Assembly: GCA_009809945.1 (NCBI GenBank)
Contig: WTPW01001159.1
Coordinates: forward strand, 139,150-203,149
Length of the DNA: 64,000 nucleotides
Source: Gigaspora margarita
Lineage: Eukaryota > Glomeromycota > Glomeromycetes > Diversisporales > Gigasporaceae
Direction of reading: 5' to 3'
The notes under the pieces: model-generated
The model's input: the letters and a program-made list of their open reading frames with translations, nothing else
Database searches by the model: none
What the model was told of the DNA's origin: nothing
In this document: piece after piece, positions 46,994 to 57,215 of the stretch
Numbering within the stretch: position 1 is the stretch's first letter
How the letters are laid out: every line of letters starts with the position of its first letter
Program-made: the position numbers and the translations under genes

Positions 46994-47792
46994 AGCCTGC
47001 CCTGTACATTGGGTCTAACCATCATAAACCTAGTCCTCTATGTAACTTTTTATCTTTCAATTCTATGTATTCATAAAATTTAATAAAAAATTTTTATTGC
47101 ATTTAGTCTAGGGGTGTTGAGATATCTTTTCTCAAAGTTAGAAAGAAAATTTAGTATTGATACACATTTTGATTTTTTCTTCAAGTGAAGATATCTTGAC
47201 AACTACTTGATTAAATATGATAAATTTTTTTTGAATTCTATAAATGCATAGAATTCAAATAAAAAAAGTTTTATTGAATTTGGTTTGATAGTTGTCAAGA
47301 TATATTCACTCAAAGTTAGAAAGAAAATTTGCTATAGCTTCTATTTTGATAGACATTTTCATTTTTCTCTAAAGATATCTCGATAACACTTAACTAAATT
47401 CAATGAAAATTTTTTTATTTAAATTTTATGATTCTATAGGATTTAAACAAAAAAAGTTTACTAAATTTGGTCAGATGGTTATTGAGATATCTTCACTCAA
47501 AGTAAGAAAGAAATTTGGTGCAGCTTCTATTTTGATAGGTGTTTTGATTTTCTCTAATTTTGAGTGAAGATATTTCAACAACCACATAGCTAAATTCAAT
47601 GAATTTTTTATTTGAATTCTATGAATCTATAGAATTCAAATTGAAAAGGTTTTATAAGATTCAAGAGTTAGTTGTTAAGATATCTTCGCTCAAATTTTTT
47701 AATTTTTTATTTTTACTAGGATCTGCATGTTGATCAGTAACAAAAAGTAAGTGCATGATTATCAAAAATATAAGTTTTGCATCTATTGGTAT

Positions 47793-49050
47793 GTATCAAA
47801 TCATGAGATTTTTACTAAATATCATATGACCTAGATGTACGTAAGTCTGGAGTGTTCAGGATTATGGTCCAGTAAATACAAAATTGTGCATGCAGCAAAT
47901 TGCAATAATGCATGGGTTTTTACTACATATAGAATTTTTTTATTGTAGTTAAAAAGATATTAATTTATAAAAATTTAGATTTTAGACTAAATTTAATCAT
48001 TAATCTATATTATATTGATTGACATACAATATATTTAGCATCTTAATTGATTTTGGTAAGAGTAGATGCCATCTATCATCTCTATAAAAAAAAGTAGCAT
48101 GTGTGATATTTGTGCTATTGGCATGTTCACTAAAATAATGGAAAGGCATGGGATAGTGCACTGTCTTAGACACATAAAGTATGGGATAGTTTCTTTTTAC
48201 CATACCATTTTTGACACGTTCATTCATAAATTTTAAACAGTAAATGGACCAGATTTTGCAGCAGTTTACTAATCCAAAATCTACAGATTTGGCACAGATT
48301 TTTGGTACATTTTTCTATAGAAATTGCAGTGAAGTAACAGTTTGTGGACCATGATTTGCATGTGAAATTTTTTGCAGAGACACATAATGGTTGTTTTTCT
48401 ATACTATTTTGGACTATACCACATGCTACTTTTACTTACAGGGCATCTAAAATATTTTTATAAACAGAAAAGCTATGTTCCATATCAATACCAGAAATTG
48501 GAGCATCTAAATTGGCAGAATTGTTTTTATTTTTCTTGAAATTTGAAGAAAAATACTGACAATCAATAATTATCAATTAAGTAAACATGTTTGTAAGCCA
48601 AATATATTTTAAGGCTAACTTGCTTAAACAGGTAAAAAATAGGTTTTCTTTAACAAATATTTTTCAGTATCAAAATCTAATTCAAAAACTTCTTTACTAC
48701 TACAATAAATTTCCCACTCCTAAATTAACTGGTTATTTGGCTTGTTGAATTTTTAGATAATTGAATATGAATAAATATTTCTTTTAATACTGTTGGCCCT
48801 CCTCAAGCCAGTATGCATGGTGAACAGGTTTTGTATCAGTTTCAGGAGGTTATCAGATTTGAAAACATTATAAATTATTAGATTTATATATCAGGTACCA
48901 ACTTAGTAGATTAAGTTTTTATTAGATTTAACAGGTTATCGATTTGACAAGATTGGTTTGGAGAAGGCTAACAGTAGTTTAATGTTGTTAGCCAAAATTG
49001 TTTTATGCTTGTAGAAATATTTCAACATTTGATATTTAGGCTGCCAAAAT
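47793..49050. other. AT-rich, no gene recognised
   Basis: Only short frames; a 75-codon minus-strand frame (48000-48227) has no recognisable motif. No inverted-repeat structure that I can define. Confidence 0.45.
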
Positions 49051-49054
49051 GTCT

Positions 49055-49140
49055 AAATATTGTCAAAATCCTAAATTATGCTGAAATGTCTAAATAATGT
49101 CAAAATGTTTAAATAATGTCGAAATGTCTAAATTAAGAAA
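49055..49140 (+). repeat. AAATGTCTAAATAATGTC tandem repeat
   Basis: Four to five copies of an 18-bp unit, slightly diverged. Confidence 0.85.
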
Positions 49141-49544
49141 TATATATGAAAAACATATAGGAGTTAAAGCTATTAATCAGTCTGACTAAAGCTGCTGGTC
49201 CTGCGGTCCTCCTTAGAACTGTCTTTTTATGGGATGGACCAAAAAGACTATCAGTTCTAATATAGTTAGTTAGCTTTAAATTATTGTAACGAACACATGT
49301 CGCCTAATTTTTTGTGATATGCTAGGTTAATTTAGACAACAATAATAAATTTAAATATTTTAAATCGAGTTTTCTTATTTAATGTTTATTTTATATTTTG
49401 CAAATTATTAATTTGTCTTTGCTTTCAAACTAAACATTAAATATTTTTGGATAATGACAAATTAGTATTAGCGTTAGCAATTAAGGTTTGGTTTTGCTAT
49501 CACTCGCCTTGGTAAAGGCTGGTTCTATCTCCTGCCTACATCCT

Positions 49545-49925
49545 CAGTCAGTTGTTGGGCTCCATGGCTGCAGTGGTAGTGCAAGAACCTATTAGCGGAT
49601 AGTTAGGCTCTGCAGATGCTATAGTAGCACACGGACCTTAATAGTGGATAGTTAGGCACCGCAGCTGCAAGGACCTTATTAGTGGATAATTAGGCTCCAC
49701 TGCTGCCATGGTAGTACAAGGACCTTATTAGTAGATGTTTAAGCTCTGCAATTGCAGTAGCAGTGCAAGGGCCTTATTAGTGGATAATTAGGCACTGCGG
49801 TTACAGTGGTAGTGCAAGGACTTTATTAATAGATAGTTAGGCTCCATGGTGCTGTACAAGACCTTATTAGTGGATAGTTAGGCTCTGTGGCTGCAGTGGC
49901 AGTGTGACTGCAGGGACCTGAAACA
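49545..49925 (+). repeat. ~55-60-bp GC-richer minisatellite
   Basis: About seven copies of a unit containing GGACCTTATTAGTGGATAGT, TAGGCTCTGCAG and GCAGTGGTAGTGCAA. It is the most GC-rich repeat in the window. No frame stays open across all copies, so I read it as non-coding. Confidence 0.85.
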
Positions 49926-50802
49926 GATGCTGATGATAACACTGGGCATATGTTAGATATTTTTCTTGTGCTTGTGTTTTTATGTATTAGTCAAGGTGTG
50001 GTTTAGGACCTTGGGTTTAGGAAATTTTGGAACTGAGTTTATGTATTCAACAGGTTGTGAGAATGATTGGTACAGGTTCAAATAATCAGTCCTAGACTAG
50101 AGGTTTTGTCATAGGTATTAATATTAGAGTATGAAAATGCTTGAGCTTGTTTGGATAGCGAACCTATTCCCATAAGTGCTGTTAATCGGTCTGTTTGGTC
50201 CGTCTTGATCCAAAGGCTGGCAGTCTTTTAAAAAGTTAGACTGGACTGCAGTTCAGGACTGATTAGGAATGATCAGTATGAACTGATTATTAGACTAATT
50301 AAATGTCTATAAATTGCACTAACATATTAATTTATTACCCATTATTATTATTGACTTCATTCAAATAATTAATTTATTACTTATTAATTATATAAAGCTA
50401 CCTCTAAACAAATGTCTAAATCTGTCTATTATTATTAGAACTAGTAATAATAATGCGTATGAATTTTGAAACCATGCATATGATTTTTGCAGATATATTT
50501 TTATGTGAGTATGCTAGCATAATGCAGGTCAATTTATCTCAAGCATTTGGAAGTTCCCAACTAGAAAAAATTAATATAAATTATGAACAAGGTCAAAAGT
50601 GGAACAAAATTTCTTAATATTCCAACAATGAAGCATTTTTTATAAACCAGGTATAATACTACGCATTACGCGCATCATGTATAAAAAGCACTGAATAGCT
50701 TATCACTAATTAAGAATAAATTTATACTTGTTGTGCTTTGTCTTTAAAGTTCAATAATAATATAATATTCAATTTATTTATAAATAATTTTATTGTTTAT
50801 AT
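49926..50802. other. No gene recognised
   Basis: A locally self-complementary segment at 50190-50320 (ATCGGTCTGTTTGGTCC, GATTAGGAATGATCAG) resembles 49165-49275 (AATCAGTCTGACTAAAGC). Possibly decayed MITEs. Nothing coding is supported. Confidence 0.4.
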
Positions 50803-50815
50803 TTAATTTAGACAT

Positions 50816-51139
50816 TTAGTCATCATCTTCAGATCCATTGTTATCTGAACCTTCACTTTCCGAATCTTCACCTTCTGAATCATCGTCTTCAGAATCATTG
50901 CTATCTGAACCTTTATCTTCAGAATCTTCACTTTCTGAACTATCAGGTTTTTGGAATTCTGGAAGTGGTTCTTCCACACGTTTACGTTTTGATGAAGTTG
51001 ATTGCGTAGTGACTCTAGTAGGTGTTCCCTTATCAGGTAGGCTGATATGTTCTTGCCGTGTTCTTGGGTCAACTAATCTCCCATTAAATTTTGGGCAATT
51101 ACATATTACTTTTTTTGTTTTACGTCCGGATGATGACAT
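50816..51139 (-). CDS. Small protein with N-terminal Cys motif and acidic Ser/Asp/Glu tail
   Basis: The 107-residue product begins MSSSGRKTKKVICNCPKFNG, followed by RLVDPRTRQEHI, then a basic patch SSKRKRVEE (likely nuclear localisation) and a 45-residue tail of alternating Ser, Glu, Asp and Gly. The C-x-C plus H spacing at residues 13-31 recalls the N-terminal zinc-binding segment of large fungal transposase-like proteins, so this may be the start of a longer, broken gene; that is inference. The frame ends in DDD-stop, and I see no continuation downstream. The start codon is the first ATG of the open frame. CpGs are preserved. Function unknown. Confidence 0.55.
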   Translation of the reverse strand: MSSSGRKTKKVICNCPKFNGRLVDPRTRQEHISLPDKGTPTRVTTQSTSSKRKRVEEPLPEFQKPDSSESEDSEDKGSDSNDSEDDDSEGEDSESEGSDNNGSEDDD

Positions 51140-51459
51140 TATTATTTACTATTATATCGGTTTAGTGTTTACGATTATATCAGGTTAGTGTTTTACTATT
51201 ATATCGGCTAATGTTTTATTACTTTGCTAAATTTTTTGATATTAAAATGCATGATACAAACCTCGTTTTAAATACTTTTTTGAAATAAATATGTAAATAC
51301 ATAAAAACAATACAGTAAAATTCGATCAATGATCAAAATTCAAATTAAGTCAATGATCGGAACTTAAATTAAGGTTATGCAGCAAATTTGATCAATTTGA
51401 TCACTGAAAATCAATAATTTTCCCCGTAATATAAATATGATGTAAACAATGATTTAGCC

Positions 51460-51570
51460 TGTTTCTTTTTTCCAAAACGCGTTAATTCTTTTCTTACCAA
51501 AACGCTTCTTTTTTTTTCTTCTACGCGTTAATTCTTTTCTTTCTGGAATGCTTCTTTTTTTTCTTTTTCT
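51460..51570. repeat. Duplicated ACGCGTTAATTCTTTTCTT segment
   Basis: Two near-identical ~55-bp units contain CGCGTTAATTCTTTTCTTNC and AACGCTTCTTTTTTT. The minus-strand frame across them (basic RRKKKKRFGKKR) is probably a repeat artefact. Confidence 0.6.
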
Positions 51571-51661
51571 AAATGAAGGCACATATAATTCAAATACATT
51601 ACAAAAACAATTTACCAAATATAGTAATATTATGAACACAGAAAGACTATCGAAGATACAC

Positions 51662-51981
51662 ACAGAATTCTTCAAAAATTTTTGACTTTACTGATCGTCG
51701 AATACCTTCTCAAGCGAAAACTTTGGAGAAAGATAAACATGAAAATTTTAACAAAGTAATACATTTTGTATATGGATTGGAGCAGAATTCTTCTCTAACG
51801 AAACAAAGTTTTTTGGAAATTTAAAGATAAACGTGTCAAAACCGTAATGAAAAAACTATTTTCAACTATTCGAGTTGATATTCAACAATATACACATGCA
51901 GTCAAAGAAGTCAAAGAGAAACGTGATAAAGACAATAACATGGAAAGAAATGAGGGTGATATTCTACAAAAAAATATACCG
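51662..51981 (+). pseudogene. Frameshifted exon of an unrecognised Lys-rich protein
   Basis: After an acceptor-like CACACAG, a frame reads SSKIFDFTDRRIPSQAKTLE and on to LTKQSF, then a run of six T. Dropping one T continues in a second frame as WKFKDKRVKTVMKKLFSTIR, VDIQQYTHAVKEVKEKRDKD and ILQKNIP, ending at CCG|GTATGC, a good donor at 51982. Codon use and continuity look genuine, so this is an exon with a one-base homopolymer shift: true decay or a base-calling error. Protein family not recognised. Downstream mini-exons at 52.25-53.65 kb could belong to it. Confidence 0.45.
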
Positions 51982-52248
51982 GTATGCTGAATATTTAATA
52001 AACATATTTTTTTGAACGAAAAGAATTTCTTCCGTACATTTTTTAATACATGTTTATTTTTTTATTTAACTAAATATATTATAGTGATATACTAATATAT
52101 ATTATATCATCCAGGCTAATATTGATTATCTTTTTTGCATTCGAATTATTGTACTTAAATCATATTATATACAGCACATTACCTTGAAACAATCAGCTAC
52201 ATGAATAGGAATCGTCAAAGATTTGGAATTGTTTTTTATTTATTTATC

Positions 52249-53665
52249 TAAGGTCAAGAAAACAATACCCTGATCGCATGCATATCGTTCAAGCGAATAA
52301 AGTAAATCATTTTAATGTAATCAATTATTTAATTAATAAANNNNNNNNNNNNNNNNNNNNNNNNNNNNNNNNNNNNNNNNNNNNNNNNNNNNNNNNNNNN
52401 NNNNNNNNNNNNNNNNNNNNNNNNNNNNNNNNNNNNNNNNNNNNNNNNNNNNNNNNNNNNNNNNNNNNNNNNNNNNNNNNNNNNNNNNNNNNNNNNNNNN
52501 NNNNNNNNNNNNNNNNNNNNNNNNNNNNNNNNNNNNNNNNNNNNNNNNNNNNNNNNNNNNNNNNNNNNNNNNNNNNNNNNNNNNNNNNNNNNNNNNNNNN
52601 NNNNNNNNNNNNNNNNNNNNNNNNNNNNNNNNNNNNNNNNNNNNNNNNNNNNNNNNNNNNNNNNNNNNNNNNNNNNNNNNNNNNNNNNNNNNNNNNNNNN
52701 NNNNNNNNNNNNNNNNNNNNNNNNNNNNNNNNNNNNNNNNNNNNNNNNNNNNNNNNNNNNNNNNNNNNNNNNNNNNNNNNNNNNNNNNNNNNNNNNNNNN
52801 NNNNNNNNNNNNNNNNNNNNNNNNNNNNNNNNNNNNNNNNNNNNNNNNNNNNNNNNNNNNNNNNNNNNNNNNNNNNNNNNNNNNNNNNNNNNNNNNNNNN
52901 NNNNNNNNNNNNNNNNNNNNNNNNNNNNNNNNNNNNNNNNNNNNNNNNNNNNNNNNNNNNNNNNNNNNNNNNNNNNNNNNNNNNNNNNNNNNNNNNNNNN
53001 NNNNNNNNNNNNNNNNNNNNNNNNNNNNNNNNNNNNNNNNNNNNNNNNNNNNNNNNNNNNNNNNNNNNNNNNNNNNNNNNNNNNNNNNNNNNNNNNNNNN
53101 NNNNNNNNNNNNNNNNNNNNNNNNNNNNNNNNNNNNNNNNNNNNNNNNNNNNNNNNNNNNNNNNNNNNNNNNNNNNNNNNNNNNNNNNNNNNNNNNNNNN
53201 NNNNNNNNNNNNNNNTTTATTTATTTATCTAAGGTCAAGGAAACAATAACCCGATCACATGCATATCGTTCAAGCGAATAAAGGTAAATTGTTTTAATGT
53301 AATCAATTATTTAATTAATAATATTAATACAAATTGTGTATTTATTGATATTATAACGATATTAAATATAATTTTTATATTGTCCAATTTTCATTTGAGT
53401 ATTAAGTCGATAACATATCNTTTAAACNAAAGGTAAATTATTTTAATGTAATCATTTATTTAATCATTGNTATTACTTCGNTAGTAATATTTATAATCAA
53501 TTTTTATCTGAGGCCGAAGATAATGCATGTGACAATCAAGTCGATCATATATCGTTTATACGAAAGGTATATGAAAGGTGTATTATTTTAATGTAATCAT
53601 TTATTTAATTAATGTTATTATAACGATATTAATATTTGCTCAAACGAAAGGTATTATTAGAAAAC
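52249..53665 (+). repeat. Tandem mini-exon-like array containing the assembly gap
   Basis: Four visible copies share a pattern: a short coding-like stretch ending in CGAATAAAG or ACGAAAG, followed by GTAAAT/GTATAT and TTTTAATGTAATCAATTATT. They lie at about 52255-52340, 53220-53330, 53405-53470 and 53510-53620, with a fifth CAAACGAAAGGTATTATT near 53638. In one frame the copies read ACISFKRIK, TCISFKRIK and DHISFIRK. Each looks like an exon ending at a donor site. Ns at 53420, 53428, 53470 and 53481 reflect poor resolution of the repeat. Confidence 0.55.
52341..53215. other. Assembly gap (875 N)
   Basis: A run of N. The sequence on both sides is the same tandem unit, so the gap is a collapsed or unresolved repeat array and its true length is unknown. 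Confidence 0.99.
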
Positions 53666-53729
53666 TTTAACTTAATATCAGGAAAAATAAAACAATGCAG
53701 AAGATAATTACCATATAGCCCATCGAAAT

Positions 53730-53737
53730 TATAAAAA
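53730..53737 (+). promoter_or_regulatory. TATA-like box plus pyrimidine-rich leader
   Basis: TATAAAAA lies 184 bp upstream of the ATG at 53914. Between them is a 75-bp CT-rich tract (53838-53910) directly before the start codon, a layout common in fungal promoters and 5' leaders. Function is inferred from position. Confidence 0.45.
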
Positions 53738-53913
53738 GGATGGTATCGTTCCCAAGAATTTTTCTTTATCATTTTCAATTCCAAATTAAATTAACATTTT
53801 ACACATACACACACATATATACACACACATACATTAATTCTCTCTTATTTTCTTCTCTCTCGTTTTCTTTCTCTTTCATTTCTTTCTCTTTCTTTTCTCC
53901 GTCTCTCGATAAA

Positions 53914-54637
53914 ATGGGTAAAAAAAAGAAACTTCCCAAAGCTGAAAGCAGCAAGATGGCAAAAAAGAGGTCAAAAAAACATAAGAAACAAAAATGTAAG
54001 ATTTATGATAGGCCGATATAGTAATTTATCATNATTAATTAATTATAAACTTTATATATTTTTAGTAGATGTGGAGATGATATCCGTAGCTATTGCAGCT
54101 GCAATCGCTGCTGTCCAAGCCAAGGGAAAAAAGAAAAGGGAGAAAACACCGAGCCCAAGCCCAAGTATTACTAGTAGTGCAAGCACTACTAGTAGTGACG
54201 ATAAAAGTGGAAGAGGGAGAAGGTCAAGTACAAGTAGCAGAAGTTCGACGAGTAGTAGCAGCGAGAGAAGTTCTAGTAGTTCGTCCGGTGGCAGGCCACC
54301 GAGTCCATTAACTCGGGAACAATCGTCCCATCTTCGGGTAAATATATTATAATCATTCTCTTTTTTTTTGTTTTTTTTTTATCTTTTTTTTTTTTTTTTG
54401 TTTTATAGGACGAAATAAAGGTGTTAATTGAGGGAGGCACTTTAACGTCCCAAAAACCGGATCTGGCAAAGAAATAGGAAACGCAAAGAAATGATATTAG
54501 AAAACATTTAATACCGGCGATTACCAAGAAATTGCCTGGATACTGGCAACACTCGGGCACGATTGAAAAATTCTTAAAACAACACCACAAGACACAGAGA
54601 CGCACTGAGGCGATAAACTCTGATAGTGCGAAAAAGG
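53914..54637 (+). pseudogene. Lys-rich / Ser-rich nuclear-type protein gene, broken
   Basis: Exon 1 (53914-53995) encodes MGKKKKLPKAESSKMAKKRS and KKHKKQK. An intron (53996-54065, N at 54033) leads to exon 2 (54066-54337): VEMISVAIAAAIAAVQAKGK, a KKKREKTPSPSPS patch and a long Ser-rich run. A second intron (54338-54408, poly-T) leads to exon 3 from 54409: DEIKVLIEGGTLTSQKPDLA, KK, then TAG at 54475-54477. The frame continues well beyond it: ETQRNDIRKHLIPAITKKLP, GYWQHSGTIEKFLKQHHKT, ending in AAAAAG|GTAAAA at 54637. There a truncated MITE begins. The stop therefore cuts off a conserved-looking domain and the 3' end is replaced by a transposon. A short product could still be made. Basic ends suggest nuclear location; family not identified. 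Confidence 0.6.
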
Positions 54638-54759
54638 TAAAATTTGGACTTTACTATGTAGTGACTATTATCAATCAGGGAGTAGCTTATTTTGGGGTAA
54701 ATAAATTTTTGGATTTTTTGGTCAAAACAAAGGGGTAGCTTATTTTCGGGAATCTATGG
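54638..54759. mobile_element. Right-end fragment of the AAAATAAGCTACC MITE family
   Basis: Matches the right 120 bp of the copy at 55919-56244 (ACTATGTAGTGACTATTA, GGGGTAGCTTATTTTCGGGA) and ends GAATCTATGG followed by TA. The left end is missing; it starts right at the end of the broken gene's exon 3. Confidence 0.65.
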
Positions 54760-55918
54760 TAAGTAAATTGATTAACACATTAAGAAAGCTGTTTGACATG
54801 CAAATTATACATATTCTGAAATTTTGACAAACTTGACAAACTATTATTAATTTGTTTTTTTATTATATGTTGGACAAAAAAATAATTTATTTTTTTTCGT
54901 CTAACATAAAGTAAAGAAATTAATTAATAAAAGTTTGTCCAAATTATATGAAACTTTTAAAATATGTGTAATTTGTTATTCCAAACAACTTTACTTAATG
55001 CATAAAAGTTGATTTACTTTGTACAATTTGGACTTTTATATGTAACAACTATTTGTGATTATAATATTTACTTCTATATAATCACATAATATAAACCACA
55101 GTATTAGATGTGATTATATAGGGTAATTACTATATAATTACACCTCTTTATAATCACCATTTTTGCTGCAACAAACCACGTGATTATAGAGGAGAAAGAC
55201 TGTATATTATTTCAGAGGTGGCTTATTTTTTCAAAATATAGGGCAAACAAACTATAAATAATGGCTAAAAAAACTAGTAACCTAAATTAGAGTTTTCTCT
55301 TAGCATTACTATAAAATTTTATTAGTTATCTATATAATTAAGAGTCATAGATCATATATGCTTGCATGATCTATAATTGGTCATATAGATCATATTGGCC
55401 ATATAATGTCATTAATCATATATACTCATGAAATGACTAAATGATCTATAACTAGTTATATATATCATATTGGCCATATATGTCATAGTCCAACACTGGA
55501 TTGTAGTGAACATTTGAGTTAGATATTAGAAACTATAGATAATATTAACCCCTTGACAGTAAAATATAACAATAAATTAAAATAAATTATCAGAATTGTG
55601 CTGAAATTAAATAGTTTGCAATAGTAGAAAAATAGCACAAACCTATTACCACATAGGTGTTATTTCAAAAATTGCATTTTCTTAAAATAGCATAGTTGGT
55701 TTCAAAACAACACCTATGAGTGTCTTGAAATAACACACATTTCATAGCTAATTAATAATTTTTTGAAATAATAAATTCAGGTAACAAGTAGAAACAAGAA
55801 TTTTTTAGTCAAAAAATCTGACTTAGATTAAAAAGAATGTATATAAAATTAAGAAAATTCTATTTTGTTATGCATCACACATATATAACATACAATTTTG
55901 TAAAAATTAGACCTTTAC
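54760..55918. other. AT-rich, with a MITE end at about 55080-55195
   Basis: CACCTCTTTATAATCACC and GTGATTATAGAGGAGAAAGA, then CTGTA, match the ends of the element at 63226-63985, so a partial copy lies here. GATCATATATGGCCATATA-type repeats run at 55335-55490 and a GAAATAACACMTATG motif at 55640-55740. No gene. Confidence 0.5.
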
Positions 55919-56244
55919 TGTATGTTTTTAAAAATAAGCTACCCTTTTTGGCCAAAAAGTTACACAAAAAAACGTGGGGGTAGCTTATTTTCAGATTGTT
56001 AATTTTTTTGAAAAATTGAAAAATGTACTAATAAAAAGTTGTCCGAATGCTATGAAATTTTTACAGTAGGTGTATTTCGTTATTCCGAACAACTTTACTT
56101 AATCGCACTTTTGAAGTTTTTGAAGTTTACTTAGTAAAGAAAAAAGCTTTATATGTAGCGACTGTTAACAATTTCTTTAAAAATTTTTCTGAAAATCTGG
56201 GGGGTAGCTTCTTTTGGAGGTAGCTTATTTTCAGAAACATATGG
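55919..56244. mobile_element. TA-target MITE, AAAATAAGCTACC family
   Basis: Ends CTGTATGTTTTTAAAAATAA and, from the right, CCATATGTTTCTGAAAATAA, with TA on both sides (55917-55918, 56245-56246). Inner GGGGGTAGCTTATTTTCAG is duplicated. 326 bp, no coding content. Confidence 0.75.
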
Positions 56245-56399
56245 TACCCCAAATAGCACCATGCATATACTCAAAATAACTTGCATCTCCTTGAAATAAT
56301 GTGTAGGTGTGCATTATTTTGAGTAAATATAATATAATTACTACAAACAACTTAGGCAGATCGATAAAATAATTGTTATAGAGAATCTGTAATTAAAAA

Positions 56400-57215
56400 T
56401 AGAAATCATATAGTTATTAGTCAATTAGTTGACGATTAGCTGACTAATCGACTAAATTTTTCATAGTCAGTCAATCGATTAGTTGATTAGTTGATTAGTT
56501 GATTAGTTGATTAGTCAATTAGTTGACAAGTCGATTAGCTGATTAGTCAATTACCGTATTCCTCGGAAAATAAGCACCCCCTCAGAGGAATTTTTAAAGC
56601 CAAATTCTCATGATCTAGTGATCAGATCTGCATAATTTTGGTACCATTCAAATTAGCTTATCAAAATGTTTTGAATGGTACCAAAATTATACAGATCTGA
56701 TCACTGAATCACAAGAATTTTGGCTTTAAAAATTGCTCCGAGGGGGTGCTTATTTTCAGAGGATACAGTAGTTGATTAGTCAACTAATCGATTAGTTGAC
56801 TAATCGATTAGTCAACTAATTGACTAGTTGATTAGTTCTAATCGATAAGTTGATTAATTGATTAGTCAATTAGTCAATTAGATTAATCATCTATTTTATA
56901 TTTTTATTACTATATTTCTGGTATTCAATTTTTTTGTATATTTATTAACTAGCCAATTAATCAACTAATCGATTAATCAACTAATTGACTAATTGACTAG
57001 TTGATTAGTCAACTAATCAACTAGTTGATTAGTTGACTAGTTGATTAGTCAATTAGTCAACTAATCAATTAGTCAATTAATTGAATAGTTGATTAGTCGA
57101 CTAATCAATTAGTCAATTAGTCGATTAATTAATCGATTAGTTAATTTTTAGTCAGTTAATAACTAACAGTTTTAGTCAACCAACTAATCAACTAAAAATT
57201 TTTAACTGATTCCTA
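56400..57215. mobile_element. Element built on GATTAGTTGACTAATC repeats, hAT-like ends
   Basis: Ends TAGAAATCA and, from the right, TAGGAATCAG are inverted. Both halves are dense arrays of GATTAGTTGATTAGTC-type palindromic units, plus a MITE inserted at 56554-56768. An 8-bp duplication is not evident, so hAT affinity is by analogy with the other array-bearing elements. Confidence 0.55.
56554..56768. mobile_element. TA-target MITE, AAAATAAGCACCCCC variant
   Basis: Ends CCGTATTCCTCGGAAAATAA and, from the right, CTGTATCCTCTGAAAATAAG, with TA on both sides (56552-56553, 56769-56770). Interior GATCAGATCTGCATAATTTT pairs with AAAATTATACAGATCTGATC. It interrupts the GATTAGTC array and is the best-preserved member of its family here. 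Confidence 0.85.

Larger units (their letters stand above)
40461..47057 (-). mobile_element. Degenerate LINE (non-LTR retrotransposon), nearly full length
   Basis: The element spans about 40475-47043, read leftwards. A 24-bp T run (40472-40495) is its 3' poly-A tail. The target duplication AACTTTTTATCTTT is exact at 40461-40474 and 47044-47057. In order it encodes a 5' region with a duplicated block, an APE-type endonuclease, reverse transcriptase, RNase H and a Cys/His C-terminus. This combination resembles the I/Tad1-like LINE groups (inference). Frameshifts and stops split every domain, so it cannot act autonomously. CpG is scarce. Confidence 0.9.
39453..47792. mobile_element. Large foldback element carrying a MITE and a LINE
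   Basis: The outer ends pair: GCAAAACCTACGTTTTTGAT on the left matches GCAAAACTTATATTTTTGAT read from the right, followed by CATGCAGATCCTAGTAAAAA on both. Inside are alternating-orientation AAGATATCTTGACAACTA / GAATTCTATGGATTCATAG units (39500-39945 and 47058-47720), as in 12226-13221. Reading across the two later insertions (39949-40434 and 40475-47043) restores one continuous unit. A terminal-repeat relative lies near 22155-22200. Terminal duplication is unclear; ends are approximate. Confidence 0.68.

Noticed and set aside
50838..51188. Plus-strand 116-codon Ser-rich frame
   Set aside because: Antisense shadow of the acidic-tail ORF at 50816-51139, whose minus-strand reading has a sensible start and Cys motif.
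52278..53249. 323-codon frame
   Set aside because: It is open only because it crosses the run of N.
54273..54605. Minus-strand 110-codon frame
   Set aside because: Antisense to exon 3 of the Lys/Ser-rich gene and its poly-T intron; the plus-strand splice model is better.
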